The notes under the pieces were generated by a model, which had not been told where the DNA came from, ran no database searches, and was given only the letters and a program-made list of their open reading frames with translations. Of a stretch of 33,260 nt of DNA, positions 7,298 through 14,861 are shown one piece after another. A program made the translations under genes and the position numbers. Within the stretch, counting starts at the first letter, position 1, and each line of letters opens with the position of its first letter. Source of the stretch: Bacteroidota bacterium (lineage in GTDB: Bacteria; Bacteroidota; Bacteroidia; Flavobacteriales; Flavobacteriaceae); contig JAQCBK010000016.1 of the NCBI GenBank assembly GCA_027621505.1, positions 1 to 33,260 on the forward strand, in the 5' to 3' direction.

Positions 7298-8456
7298 TGT
7301 CCTGCCGTCGCTTGGGTCTGCGTTTTTTCCTTCTTTTGTTTTCGGCCCTTTTGGGGCGATCAAAGCGGTTCAAGCTGTCTTGACCGACCACATTTTCAAA
7401 GACCACATCGGGTTTTTCTGAAGTGTCGTTGGTAAGTTCTGTGGAATATTCCTCTAAGCTTTCCACGGTTTCTTTCTTCTTGTTTTTGGCGATGATCTCT
7501 TGGACAGATTCCAATGACAGCTTGTGCCAATGCATCCACTCGCCTTTGTAGGCATACCACAATTCCTCTTTGAAGATGTCCATTTTTTGGAAGACACCCT
7601 CTCCTTTTTTGGTTTCTAATTTCACCTGTGACTTGGGGAAATTTTTGAGGGCTGAACGATAGGCATCCAATTCAAAATTGAGGCAACATTTGAGTTTGCC
7701 GCATTGTCCGGCCAGCTTGAGGGGGTTGAGGGCCAACTGCTGGTAACGGGCAGCCGAGGTGGATACGCTGCGGTAATCGGTGAGCCAAGTAGAACAACAA
7801 AGCTCCCTTCCACAGGAACCGATCCCTCCCAGTCGAGAGGCTTCCTGCCGGGGTCCGATTTGCCGCATTTCGATACGGATCGAAAAGGCTTGTGCCATGT
7901 CTTTGATCAACTGCCGGAAGTCCACCCTACCCTCGGCGGTGTAATAAAAGGTGGCTTTTTTACCGTCCCCACGGTATTCTACATCGGAGATTTTCATTTC
8001 CAATCCCAAACGGATGGCCAGCTCACGCGCTCGTTTTTGGATTTGTGGCTCTTTGTCTCTTAGGCTTTGCCATTTGTCTATTTCTTTTTGTTGGGCCTTG
8101 CGGATTATTTTTTGGACTTCCTCGCTGTCTTCGGCCACTTTTTTCTTTTTCATCTGAAAACGCACCAGCTCTCCGGTCAGGGTCACCAGTCCCAAATCAT
8201 AGCCATTGTCGCTTTCGGTGGTGACGGCATCGCCTACAGCGACACTCAAGCCTTCGGGCAAGTGGAAGAACTCTTTTCGGGCGTTCTTAAACCGAACCTC
8301 CACCACAGAAAAAGGCTTTTTCCCAGAGGGCAATTGCATATTGCCCAGCCAGTCAAAAACGGTGAGTTTGTTACAGCTGTCCGTCCCACAGGTACCGTTG
8401 CTCTTGCAACCGCGAGGGGACCCATTTTCGTTTGTGCCACATGAAGCGCAACCCAT
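7290..8456 (-). CDS. ricT: PSP1 domain protein, RicT-like
   Basis: A 388-residue protein with the PSP1 core at about residues 45-280. Conserved Cys are C215, C220-C221, C252 and C257-C258 in G-S-C-G-R-E-L-C-C and Q-C-G-K-L-K-C-C. Further Cys at 3, 6, 17, 23 and 28 form a Cys-rich N-terminus. In Bacillus subtilis RicT (YaaT) joins RicA and RicF in an iron-sulfur-containing complex that controls RNase Y and phosphorelay activity; whether this applies in Bacteroidota, where RicA and RicF are not seen here, is open. The C-terminal 40 residues are very basic (K-R-R-K-K-R-R-P-K-R-R), which suggests nucleic-acid contact. It is the first gene of the ricT-gldH-PBP1A unit. Confidence 0.88.
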   Translation of the reverse strand: MGCASCGTNENGSPRGCKSNGTCGTDSCNKLTVFDWLGNMQLPSGKKPFSVVEVRFKNARKEFFHLPEGLSVAVGDAVTTESDNGYDLGLVTLTGELVRFQMKKKKVAEDSEEVQKIIRKAQQKEIDKWQSLRDKEPQIQKRARELAIRLGLEMKISDVEYRGDGKKATFYYTAEGRVDFRQLIKDMAQAFSIRIEMRQIGPRQEASRLGGIGSCGRELCCSTWLTDYRSVSTSAARYQQLALNPLKLAGQCGKLKCCLNFELDAYRSALKNFPKSQVKLETKKGEGVFQKMDIFKEELWYAYKGEWMHWHKLSLESVQEIIAKNKKKETVESLEEYSTELTNDTSEKPDVVFENVVGQDSLNRFDRPKRAENKRRKKRRPKRRQDND

Positions 8457-8520
8457 AGATCTGATTTAAAGCTTAAAGATAAGGCTAATTGGAGGGATAA
8501 GGAAAATGTAAAATCCTAAA

Positions 8521-9552
8521 TTAATGTTTAAATTTTAACACTTCGGAACGTCCCTTTTTAAAGATTTTATTGCTGTTGTGGTGGCCTTTGCGTCGTTTTT
8601 TTTGCTCTGCCTCGGGCAGATTGACAATGCTTTGGCAATCGGTGGAACAGCAAGTTTCCATTTTTTCTTGACAAGCTTCACATTGAATGAACAGCAAGTG
8701 ACAGGCTTCGTTGGCACAATTTACATGGGTATCACAGGGCGCGCCACATTGGTGACATTGAGCGATTACATGCTCACTTATCCGCTCTCCACGGCGTTCG
8801 TCAAAGACAAAATTCTTCCCCACAAACTGATTTTCCAATCCCTTTTCTTTGACCTGACGGGCATATTCGATGATGCCCCCTTCCAATTGAAAGACATTTT
8901 TAAATCCTTTATGTTTGAAGTAAGCACTTGCTTTTTCGCATCGGATGCCTCCAGTACAATACATCAACAATTTTTTGTCTTCCTTGTGTTCGGCCAGTTC
9001 GGCCTCGATCAAAGGCAGGGATTCCCGAAAGGTATCCACATCGGGGGTGACGGCCCCTTTAAAATGTCCGATCTCGCTTTCATAGTGATTGCGCATGTCC
9101 ACACAAACGGTATCGGGCTCGGCCAAGAGGGCATTAAAATCCTCGGCATTGAGGTGGATGCCTTTTTGGGTCACATCGAAAGTGGCATCGTCCAGTCCGT
9201 CGGCAACGATTTTATCCCGGATTTTTAAGGTCAACTTTAAAAAGGATTCGTTGTCCTGCTCCACAGCTATGTTGAGCCGAACGCCTTTTAGAAAGCTGAT
9301 GCCGTCCAAAAAGTTTTTAAAGTCATCGAAGCGGGGCGCGGGAACCGACAGCTGGGCGTTGATCCCTTCGTGGGCGACATAGATCCGCCCCAAAACGTCC
9401 ATCTCGTTCCAGTGCAGGAACAAATAATCTCTTAAAATCTGTGGGTTTTCGACTTGGTGGTACTGATAAAACGATAGGGTGAGCCGCTCGGTGCCAGCTT
9501 CGGCAATCAATTGGCGTCGTTCCTCAGCACTTAGTTTGTTGTACAGTTGCAT
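8521..9552 (-). CDS. trhO: tRNA uridine hydroxylase, rhodanese type (TrhO)
   Basis: A 343-residue protein of the YceA/TrhO family. It has an N-terminal acylphosphatase-like domain (H-E-G-I-N-A-Q near residue 61), a rhodanese domain with catalytic C199 in Y-C-T-G-G-I-R-C-E-K-A, and a Cys-rich tail (C-H-Q-C-G-A-P-C and more pairs to about residue 310). TrhO uses oxygen to hydroxylate U34 of certain tRNAs to 5-hydroxyuridine, widening wobble reading. The last 25 residues are basic. TAACTTTG on the minus strand (9586 to 9579) resembles a -7 box about 20 bases before the predicted leader, but no -33 box is at the right spacing, so the promoter is only suggestive. Confidence 0.93.
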   Translation of the reverse strand: MQLYNKLSAEERRQLIAEAGTERLTLSFYQYHQVENPQILRDYLFLHWNEMDVLGRIYVAHEGINAQLSVPAPRFDDFKNFLDGISFLKGVRLNIAVEQDNESFLKLTLKIRDKIVADGLDDATFDVTQKGIHLNAEDFNALLAEPDTVCVDMRNHYESEIGHFKGAVTPDVDTFRESLPLIEAELAEHKEDKKLLMYCTGGIRCEKASAYFKHKGFKNVFQLEGGIIEYARQVKEKGLENQFVGKNFVFDERRGERISEHVIAQCHQCGAPCDTHVNCANEACHLLFIQCEACQEKMETCCSTDCQSIVNLPEAEQKKRRKGHHNSNKIFKKGRSEVLKFKH

Positions 9553-9604
9553 GCTATAAACGTTTCAGTGTTGAAAGGCAAAGTTAGGAAAATAGAGCCA
9601 AATC

Positions 9605-9630
9605 TGGGGTTTTGATAAATCAAAACCCCA
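9605..9630 (-). terminator. Perfect 26-base hairpin, likely terminator of the lipoprotein gene
   Basis: Arms 9605-9616 (TGGGGTTTTGAT) and 9619-9630 are exact reverse complements, with only two bases between, so in RNA the top would open to a loop of four or more. It lies 50 bases after the stop of the repeat lipoprotein and 53 bases before the trhO start on the same strand. No long U run follows, so termination may be partial or Rho-assisted. Confidence 0.6.
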
Positions 9631-9679
9631 ATTGATTTATATGGGTGCTGCGCTCATCAACCTTTTGCAATGGTTATTT

Positions 9680-10582
9680 TTAGCGATGGATTTGATGTGC
9701 CCACACTTCCCCTTTCACATTTATCACTAAAATTTTTTCGTCATGGGCTAGAAAGTGTGCTGCTGGTTCTCCATAAACTCCTACTGAAGGCCCATGGCGT
9801 CCATTTAAAATATAGGGGCGGCCATAAGTGGTTTCTGATAAGAAATCAACCGCCCAGACTTCTCCCATATTATTGACTGCAATGACAGAATTATTGTATG
9901 GAATTAGCGCTCTAATCCTGACATCACCATTTTCAAGACCCATGGGACTTCCCCAGACTCGATATTTTTCTCCCACCTGATAATCCTCTGAAAATTCCGA
10001 CGCATATACGCCTCCAGATTTATTGATCATCATGATTCTGTTTCCTAACGGAAAAACATAATCCTCCTCATTCCAGATGATTTTTCCTTGAGTAGGGTGA
10101 AAAGGAACCATTTTTGCGAAACTCATGCCTAACCTATCGGTACCATGCCTCAATATTTCTCGATCTTGGTTTACCACTAAAATTTGGTCTCTCAATGGAA
10201 AAATAAATTTTGCAGGAACACCGCCAACTCCTATGGGAACATTTGAAATCCGTATGCCCTCTCCAATGGATTCCCCAATGTGATGAGCATAGGCCACTCC
10301 ATTGGAATTGATGACAATAATTTTGTCATCCATTGTAAAAACGGCCAACTCCTTCCCATCTAAATGACCTATCTTTCCAGGGATCTGCTGTGCAAAATCC
10401 ATAGCGAGCTCTTCTTTTTTTATACGACTGGACTTGGAGGATTTGACGTAAGTGTTTTCTGTCGTTACCTCAGAAGTGTTCTCCATATTTTGCATTGAAT
10501 TTTCCTCCACCGACTGGGGTTCACAACCCAAAGTAGCTGCGATTAAAAGGGATAATGATAAAATAACAAATGGTTTTTTCAT
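9680..10582 (-). CDS. Lipoprotein with five ~50-residue repeats, possible beta-propeller
   Basis: A 300-residue lipoprotein: signal peptide with lipobox A-T-L-G-C (C20), then a Ser/Thr/Glu-rich linker to about residue 55. The rest is five units, each with a hydrophobic strand, Asn, a turn and an aromatic strand: I-V-I-N-S-N-G-V-A-Y-A-H (89-100), L-V-V-N (135-138), M-M-I-N-K-S-G-G-V-Y-A-S (184-195), I-A-V-N-N-M-G-E-V-W-A-V (234-245) and L-V-I-N-V-K-G-E-V-W-A-H (285-296). Spacing is 46-51 residues. F-A-Q-Q-I at 63-67 resembles W-A-H-Q-I at the C-terminus, as if one blade is closed by both ends. A small five-bladed propeller is inferred; no named family is recognised. Base composition is more AT-rich than in trhO and recA. 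It sits between them as a single gene ending at a hairpin. Confidence 0.75.
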   Translation of the reverse strand: MKKPFVILSLSLLIAATLGCEPQSVEENSMQNMENTSEVTTENTYVKSSKSSRIKKEELAMDFAQQIPGKIGHLDGKELAVFTMDDKIIVINSNGVAYAHHIGESIGEGIRISNVPIGVGGVPAKFIFPLRDQILVVNQDREILRHGTDRLGMSFAKMVPFHPTQGKIIWNEEDYVFPLGNRIMMINKSGGVYASEFSEDYQVGEKYRVWGSPMGLENGDVRIRALIPYNNSVIAVNNMGEVWAVDFLSETTYGRPYILNGRHGPSVGVYGEPAAHFLAHDEKILVINVKGEVWAHQIHR

Positions 10583-10690
10583 GATTTTTATTTTTAGATT
10601 TAAGACGTTATGTACAGCAAGGTATAGAAGAAGTTCCGAAACAGGAATTGGATGGGCTACCGATTTGACGATTGCCTCTCCAATATTTTT
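10583..10690. other. Spacer between small ORF and lipoprotein gene
   Basis: Apart from short AT-rich runs I see only a weak TTCC/GGAA mini-hairpin and TACCTTG on the minus strand, one base short of a TAnnTTTG box. No RNA gene or convincing promoter is visible. Confidence 0.3.
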
Positions 10691-10858
10691 TTACCAATGA
10701 ATTTCAAACCTCGCCATTGGGAGTTCGGCAGGAATTTTTTCGGGATCAAACCGATTGTTGGCCGTATCCCACCAGCCCTCTGACAGTTGCTCTTTTTGAA
10801 AATAAAAGCGTGCACTTGAGAAGTAAGGTGTAGTAACGATAACAAACGCTTCCTCCAT
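10691..10858 (-). CDS. Small unknown ORF (55 aa), possible remnant
   Basis: From an ATG at 10858 the frame gives 55 residues rich in aromatic and acidic residues (F-V-I-V-T-T-P-Y-F-S-S-A-R-F-Y-F near the start, G-W-W-D-T-A-N-N-R-F in the middle, ending M-A-R-F-E-I-H-W). The same frame stays open upstream for another 25 codons to a TAG, without an ATG, and still reads like protein (G-D-L-K-R-F-F-P-V-L-N-Y-Q). This could be the C-terminal end of a decayed gene or a small gene with an unusual start. It lies just after the stop of the 62-residue ORF in a different frame. I do not recognise it. Confidence 0.35.
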   Translation of the reverse strand: MEEAFVIVTTPYFSSARFYFQKEQLSEGWWDTANNRFDPEKIPAELPMARFEIHW

Positions 10859-10920
10859 TTGATAATTCAATACTGGGAAAAAACGCTTTAAATCCCCAAA
10901 GCTACTCTGAACGTTGAGCT

Positions 10921-11109
10921 CTAGCTAGAAGTTTTCTTTCTTGATCCTTTTTTGGAATCAAAGGCTTTTTTCTCGGCATGATAAGCTTGGGATAAGTAGG
11001 CAAAAGCAGTCAACCAATGTGATTCGTGTTGTGCTTGATTTCTGAAATACAGTTTCCTTGCTTCTTGCGGGTTAAAAAATAAAGAAATTCCGTTGAGAAA
11101 ATGTTGCAT
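10921..11109 (-). CDS. Small conserved-looking hypothetical protein (62 aa)
   Basis: I start this at the ATG at 11109. An ATG at 11151 would add 14 residues but lies inside the predicted -7 box, so it would not be on the transcript. The protein is soluble-looking: M-Q-H-F-L-N-G-I-S-L-F-F-N-P-Q-E-A-R-K-L-Y-F, an amphipathic helix with H-W-L-T-A-F-A-Y-L-S-Q-A-Y-H, then a lysine-rich tail (K-K-G-S-R-K-K-T-S-S). No family is recognised. Ordered codon use, a good promoter and a perfect operator-like palindrome upstream argue that it is a real, regulated gene. The gene ends TAG at 10921-10923, next to the 55-residue frame. Confidence 0.55.
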   Translation of the reverse strand: MQHFLNGISLFFNPQEARKLYFRNQAQHESHWLTAFAYLSQAYHAEKKAFDSKKGSRKKTSS

Positions 11110-11148
11110 TTTAAATGGTATAGCCAAAAATTTGGGTCTGTTTATTCT

Positions 11149-11180
11149 CAAAGGTACAAAAGTCTTTAGGTTGACCTAAA
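11149..11180 (-). promoter_or_regulatory. Promoter of the 62-residue gene
   Basis: On the minus strand TACCTTTG (11156 to 11149) is an exact TAnnTTTG box. Twenty bases upstream lies TTTA (11180 to 11177), one base off TTTG. The predicted start near 11142 gives a leader of about 33 bases to the ATG at 11109. Confidence 0.55.
11165..11180. promoter_or_regulatory. Perfect inverted repeat inside promoter, operator-like
   Basis: TTTAGGT (11165-11171), two bases, then ACCTAAA (11174-11180): a perfect 7-base dyad covering the -33 box and part of the spacer of the promoter above. A repressor bound here would block RNA polymerase. The half site TTAGGT resembles DtxR/IdeR-type metal-dependent operators, but the spacer is shorter than in the classical site, so the regulator is a guess. 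Confidence 0.5.
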
Positions 11181-11339
11181 AATTTAACAATTTGTTGTGT
11201 TTTGGGGCTAAAGCGGGCAGGAGAAGGTTGCCCTCAGCTTTTTCCAATAAAAATTCAGTGGATTGGAACTAAAAATTTGAAAGCCAAATTCCGTTAAGCC
11301 TATTTAAAATTGACCCGATATTGTTAATAATCCTTTGGA

Positions 11340-11357
11340 GTGGGTGTTGTGCCCCAC
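11340..11357 (+). other. Short hairpin in the recA leader
   Basis: GTGGG (11340-11344) pairs with CCCAC (11353-11357) around an eight-base loop, 36 bases before the recA ATG. I found no clean Bacteroidota promoter for recA; TAATCCTTTG (11328-11337) is near-consensus with two extra bases. The rest of 11181-11339 holds nothing I can name. Confidence 0.3.
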
Positions 11358-11393
11358 GGACAGAAATAGTAAATTCGTTAAAAAAAGAGGATT

Positions 11394-12398
11394 ATGGCAG
11401 ACGTAAATGAAGCAAAAAAGAAAGCTTTACAGCTAACTTTAGACAAGCTGGACAAGACCTACGGCAAAGGGGCCGTAATGAAATTGGGGGATGAAGCCGT
11501 TGAGGAAGTAGAAGCCATTTCATCGGGTTCCATCGGATTGGACTTGGCCTTGGGCGTAGGGGGCTATCCCCGCGGTCGGGTGATCGAGATCTACGGTCCA
11601 GAATCCTCGGGTAAAACCACCCTAACCCTCCACGCCATTGCCGAGTGTCAAAAGGCCGGGGGCATTGCTGCTTTTATCGACGCCGAACATGCCTTTGATC
11701 GTTTTTATGCCGAAAAGCTGGGGGTGGACATCAGCGAACTGATCATCTCCCAACCCGACCACGGGGAGCAAGCCTTAGAGATTGCGGACAACCTCATCCG
11801 CTCCGGTGCCATCGATATCGTAGTGGTGGACTCCGTGGCCGCGCTGACGCCCAAAAGTGAAATCGAAGGGGAAATGGGCGACTCCAAAATGGGCCTCCAC
11901 GCCCGACTGATGTCGCAGGCCCTGCGAAAACTCACTGCCTCCATCAGCAAAACCAACTGTACTGTTTTCTTTATCAACCAGCTGCGCGAAAAAATCGGGG
12001 TGATGTTTGGCAATCCCGAAACCACCACTGGAGGAAATGCATTGAAATTCTACGCCTCCATTCGTCTTGACATCCGCCGTTCGACCCAGATCAAAAACGG
12101 CGACGCCGAAGTGATGGGGAACAAAACCCGAGTCAAAGTGGTCAAAAACAAAGTGGCACCGCCTTTCCGCACCACCGAATTTGACATCATGTATGGCGAA
12201 GGCATCTCGAAAATCGGGGAGATCATCGACCTGGGAGTCAACTACGAACTCATCAAAAAATCCGGCTCCTGGTTCAGCTATGGCGATACCAAACTGGGGC
12301 AAGGGCGCGATGCGGTCAAGGCCCTGCTGGAAGACAACCTCGAGCTGATGGAAGAGTTGGAAACCAAGATCATGGAAACCGTCAAGGCTTTAGAATAA
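11394..12398 (+). CDS. recA: Recombinase RecA
   Basis: A 334-residue RecA. Walker A is G-P-E-S-S-G-K-T-T (residues 68-76), Walker B is the hydrophobic run ending [11 protein letters not shown], and the DNA-binding L2 region reads [20 protein letters not shown]. RecA forms ATP-dependent filaments on single-stranded DNA for homologous recombination and repair. The C-terminus is short and acidic, as usual. The ATG follows a purine-rich stretch (AAAAAAGAGG). It is followed within 27 bases by the pabB-like gene on the same strand, so they may share a transcript. Confidence 0.98.
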   Translation: MADVNEAKKKALQLTLDKLDKTYGKGAVMKLGDEAVEEVEAISSGSIGLDLALGVGGYPRGRVIEIYGPESSGKTTLTLHAIAECQKAGGIAAFIDAEHAFDRFYAEKLGVDISELIISQPDHGEQALEIADNLIRSGAIDIVVVDSVAALTPKSEIEGEMGDSKMGLHARLMSQALRKLTASISKTNCTVFFINQLREKIGVMFGNPETTTGGNALKFYASIRLDIRRSTQIKNGDAEVMGNKTRVKVVKNKVAPPFRTTEFDIMYGEGISKIGEIIDLGVNYELIKKSGSWFSYGDTKLGQGRDAVKALLEDNLELMEELETKIMETVKALE

Positions 12399-12424
12399 TC
12401 CTTTCTTCAATCTGAGCATAGGCA

Positions 12425-13396
12425 TTGGACCTGATTAGCTTTAAAGAAAAAATGTCGGCTTGGGCTGTCGCACAAAAGCCCTTTTTCTTTCTGATCGATT
12501 TCGAACAGCAAAAACCGCTGATCTGTCCCTTGGAGGAAGCCGAAAAGCTAGGCTTTCAGTTTGAAATCAAAGGCCAACGCAATTTCCAACCCCAAGACCG
12601 AAAGCCTACCCCCGTCCCCCTGTCCATCGCTCCCATTCCCAAAGCCATTTATGCCAAAGCCTACCAGCAAGTGGTGGAGGAAATCTATCAAGGCAATACC
12701 TTTTTGCTCAACCTGACCTTTCCCTCGGCCATCGAAACCCCACTGGATCTGGCGGACATTTTCCACTGGGCGCGCGCGCCCTATAAACTGCTGCAGCAGG
12801 ACCGCTTTGTGGTCTATTCCCCAGAATGTTTTGTCAAAATCCAAAACGGCCATATCTTTTCCTACCCCATGAAAGGCACCATCGACGCCCAACTGCCCGA
12901 TGCCCGTCAACAATTGCAAAACGACCCCAAAGAGATCAACGAACACAATACCATTGTCGACCTGATCCGCAACGACCTTTCCAAGGTGGCCAAAGAAGTA
13001 CAAGTAACTCGCTTTCGCTACCTCGATAAGATCAAAACCCAAAAAAACGAGATCTATCACACCAGCTCGGAAATCCGTGGTACCCTCCCCCCCGACTGGA
13101 AAATTCAGCTGCCAGAAATCCTCCTCAGTATGCTGCCCGCAGGTTCCATCTGTGGAGCGCCCAAAGCCAAAACTGTATCCATCATTCAAGCAGTGGAGCA
13201 GGGCCCCAGGGGCTATTATACCGGAATCTTTGGGTATTTTGACGGGCAAAACCTCGACAGTGCGGTCAACATCCGCTATCTGGAAAAAAAGGACGGCCAA
13301 CTGCTTTACCGCAGCGGGGGCGGAATTACCTTTCTCAGCGATCTGGAATCGGAATACAACGAACTCATCAAAAAGATTTATGTACCCGTTGTTTGA
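12425..13396 (+). CDS. pabB: Aminodeoxychorismate synthase component I (PabB-like)
   Basis: A 323-residue chorismate-binding enzyme. Motifs are S-P-E-C-F with K-G-T-I-D-A (near residues 138-158), E-H-N-T-I-V-D-L-I-R-N-D-L (173-185), P-A-G-S-I-C-G-A-P-K-A-K (about 239-250) and G-Y-Y-T-G-I-F-G-Y. PabB adds ammonia to chorismate to make aminodeoxychorismate for folate. K-G-T-I in this position is the PabB/TrpE-type signature. It is shorter than E. coli PabB (453) because the N-terminal domain is reduced, common in Bacteroidota. The start is a TTG at 12425: a stop lies two codons upstream, and an ATG at 12452 would remove nine residues of a plausible first strand. Its end overlaps the next gene by 17 bases; the glutaminase PabA is not in the window. 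Confidence 0.88.
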   Translation: MDLISFKEKMSAWAVAQKPFFFLIDFEQQKPLICPLEEAEKLGFQFEIKGQRNFQPQDRKPTPVPLSIAPIPKAIYAKAYQQVVEEIYQGNTFLLNLTFPSAIETPLDLADIFHWARAPYKLLQQDRFVVYSPECFVKIQNGHIFSYPMKGTIDAQLPDARQQLQNDPKEINEHNTIVDLIRNDLSKVAKEVQVTRFRYLDKIKTQKNEIYHTSSEIRGTLPPDWKIQLPEILLSMLPAGSICGAPKAKTVSIIQAVEQGPRGYYTGIFGYFDGQNLDSAVNIRYLEKKDGQLLYRSGGGITFLSDLESEYNELIKKIYVPVV

Positions 13397-13976
13397 ATCC
13401 CTTTGTGTGCAAGATGGTCAACTGCTGAATGTTCCTTGGCACCAAGATCGCTTCCAAAAAGCCTACCTCCATCGCTACGGCCAAGCGCCTTCTTTTGATC
13501 TTTTGGAGGGCCTCCATATCCCTCCGGACTTTGCCCAAGGGAAAGTGAAGTTGCGGATCCGATACAATGAGCTGGAAAGCAATTTCTATTTTGAGCACTA
13601 CCGCATGCAAAAAATCCAACGCCTCCGATTGGTGCATACCGAAGCATTGGACTACTCCTATAAATATAGTGAGCGAGAACCATTGGAGGCGCTGTTTGCC
13701 CAAAGGGGGGATTGCGATGATGTGTTGATCGTCCGCAAGGGGATGATCACAGACAGCTCCTACGCCAATGTGGTTTTTTTTGATGGAAAAAACTGGTGGA
13801 CGCCCAAAGAACCTTTGCTTAGGGGCACCTGCCGCGCCCGACTGTTGGCCGTTGGACAGATACAACAAGCCACGCTACAACCAGGTGACCTTAAAAACTT
13901 CCAAGGGCTTAAACTGATCAATGCCCTGAGAGATATGGACCAAGCGATGATCCCCATAAGTGCATTGGTGTACTAG
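13380..13976 (+). CDS. Class IV aminotransferase family protein, likely aminodeoxychorismate lyase (PabC-like)
   Basis: A 198-residue fold-type IV PLP protein starting at the ATG at 13380, which overlaps the pabB-like gene by 17 bases; the longer open frame from 13077 is only the pabB gene read in another frame. Visible marks are R-I-R-Y-N near residue 60, the likely PLP Lys in Y-S-Y-K-Y-S-E-R, and D-D-V-L-I-V-R-K-G-M-I-T-D-S-S-Y-A-N-V-V-F-F, then R-G-T-C-R-A-R-L-L. Next to pabB, it most likely cleaves aminodeoxychorismate to 4-aminobenzoate and pyruvate. It is shorter than E. coli PabC (269) but this compact form is known in Bacteroidota. It ends overlapping the convergent acyltransferase gene. 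Confidence 0.82.
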   Translation: MYPLFESLCVQDGQLLNVPWHQDRFQKAYLHRYGQAPSFDLLEGLHIPPDFAQGKVKLRIRYNELESNFYFEHYRMQKIQRLRLVHTEALDYSYKYSEREPLEALFAQRGDCDDVLIVRKGMITDSSYANVVFFDGKNWWTPKEPLLRGTCRARLLAVGQIQQATLQPGDLKNFQGLKLINALRDMDQAMIPISALVY

Positions 13977-14755
13977 CTGGCTTGGGTGAATTTTTTCCAA
14001 ACTTCAATGGCCTCCAGCGCGGTTTGTCGTGGGTCGTTCACCAACTCCGAATGGATGAGCTCATAAGTTTTTTGTTGGAGTTTGGGAATGTCTTCCTTCT
14101 TTAATCCGGCTGTGGGAATGGGCGGGTGGATGTCCACGCGCAATTCCCCGGGGTAGCCGTGGGTGGTGTACCAAGGGAATTTCCTTTTGCAATCCAAGAA
14201 AACCATGGGGCAAATGGGCAACTGGTGATCGATAGCGATCCTAAAAGCACCCTGCTTAAAGGGGTTGAGCAGTATGGTTTCGTCCAAATATTCCTTTTCC
14301 GGAAAAATACAAACGCTGTAGCCCTGATCCAATACCTTTCTGGCCCTGCCATAAACCCCATAACGACTTTTGGAGCTGCTGCGGTCCACCATGATGGCCG
14401 CACGTTTGTAGAGGTAGCCAAAAAATGGAATTTTGACCAGTTCTTTTTTTCCCACAAAAACAAAGGGGTTGGGGGCTGAGGCAAACATCAACATGATGTC
14501 GATATAACTGGAATGATTGGCGACCAAAAGGTAACTTTTTTTGGGGTCAAAATGGGCTTTAAATGCTTTGCGGACCCTAAACCCCATCCCCAATAAAACA
14601 AAACGGGACCAGATGTTGCGGGCGATCCAAAAGAACGGTCGGTAGCCTTTGGGAAAAAGCAATAGGGACGCCAAAAGAGGAAACAACAAGATCACTGGAA
14701 CTGCGGCCAAAAGATAAAACCAAATGCGCCATAGTACGGTCAAAAATTTCCTCAT
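13973..14755 (-). CDS. 1-acyl-sn-glycerol-3-phosphate acyltransferase (PlsC-like)
   Basis: A 260-residue membrane-associated acyltransferase. I use the ATG at 14755 (M-R-K-F-L); one five codons upstream is equally open. A hydrophobic N-terminus (about residues 5-35) anchors it. The catalytic motif is N-H-S-S-Y-I-D (residues 80-86), the H-x4-D of glycerolipid acyltransferases, and the third motif is F-P-E-K-E-Y in place of the usual F-P-E-G. PlsC puts the second fatty acid on lysophosphatidic acid to give phosphatidic acid at the inner membrane. It is single and convergent with the pabC-like gene (four-base overlap), and its 5' end is divergent from trpS. Confidence 0.9.
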   Translation of the reverse strand: MRKFLTVLWRIWFYLLAAVPVILLFPLLASLLLFPKGYRPFFWIARNIWSRFVLLGMGFRVRKAFKAHFDPKKSYLLVANHSSYIDIMLMFASAPNPFVFVGKKELVKIPFFGYLYKRAAIMVDRSSSKSRYGVYGRARKVLDQGYSVCIFPEKEYLDETILLNPFKQGAFRIAIDHQLPICPMVFLDCKRKFPWYTTHGYPGELRVDIHPPIPTAGLKKEDIPKLQQKTYELIHSELVNDPRQTALEAIEVWKKFTQAS

Positions 14756-14806
14756 GGGGTAAAAATACATTTTCTACAGATCGAGAAAGAAGGAAAGGAG
14801 TCAAAC

Positions 14807-14837
14807 TTTGTCCAACTGTGGAAAAAAAATATCTTTG
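14807..14837 (+). promoter_or_regulatory. Promoter of trpS
   Basis: TTTG at 14807-14810, exactly 19 bases, then TATCTTTG at 14830-14837: a full match to the Bacteroidota consensus. The predicted start near 14844 leaves about 18 bases before the trpS ATG at 14862, which rules out the longer frame opening at 14808. Confidence 0.75.
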
Positions 14838-14861
14838 CAACAAACCATCGATCTCCCTCCT

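Noticed and set aside
10657-10845. 62-residue minus-strand frame
   Set aside because: It overlaps the 55-residue frame, reads basic and low in pattern, and has no promoter or start context of its own.
12768-12781. 14-base GC palindrome GGGCGCGCGCGCCC
   Set aside because: It is fully inside pabB coding sequence (W-A-R-A-P) and is explained by codon choice.
13077-13379. 299-residue reading of the class IV aminotransferase gene
   Set aside because: The first 101 residues are the pabB-like gene in another frame; the family starts at M-Y-P-L-F at 13380.
14808-14861. Longer trpS N-terminus
   Set aside because: It overlaps the consensus promoter; the standard start M-A-R-I-L is at 14862.
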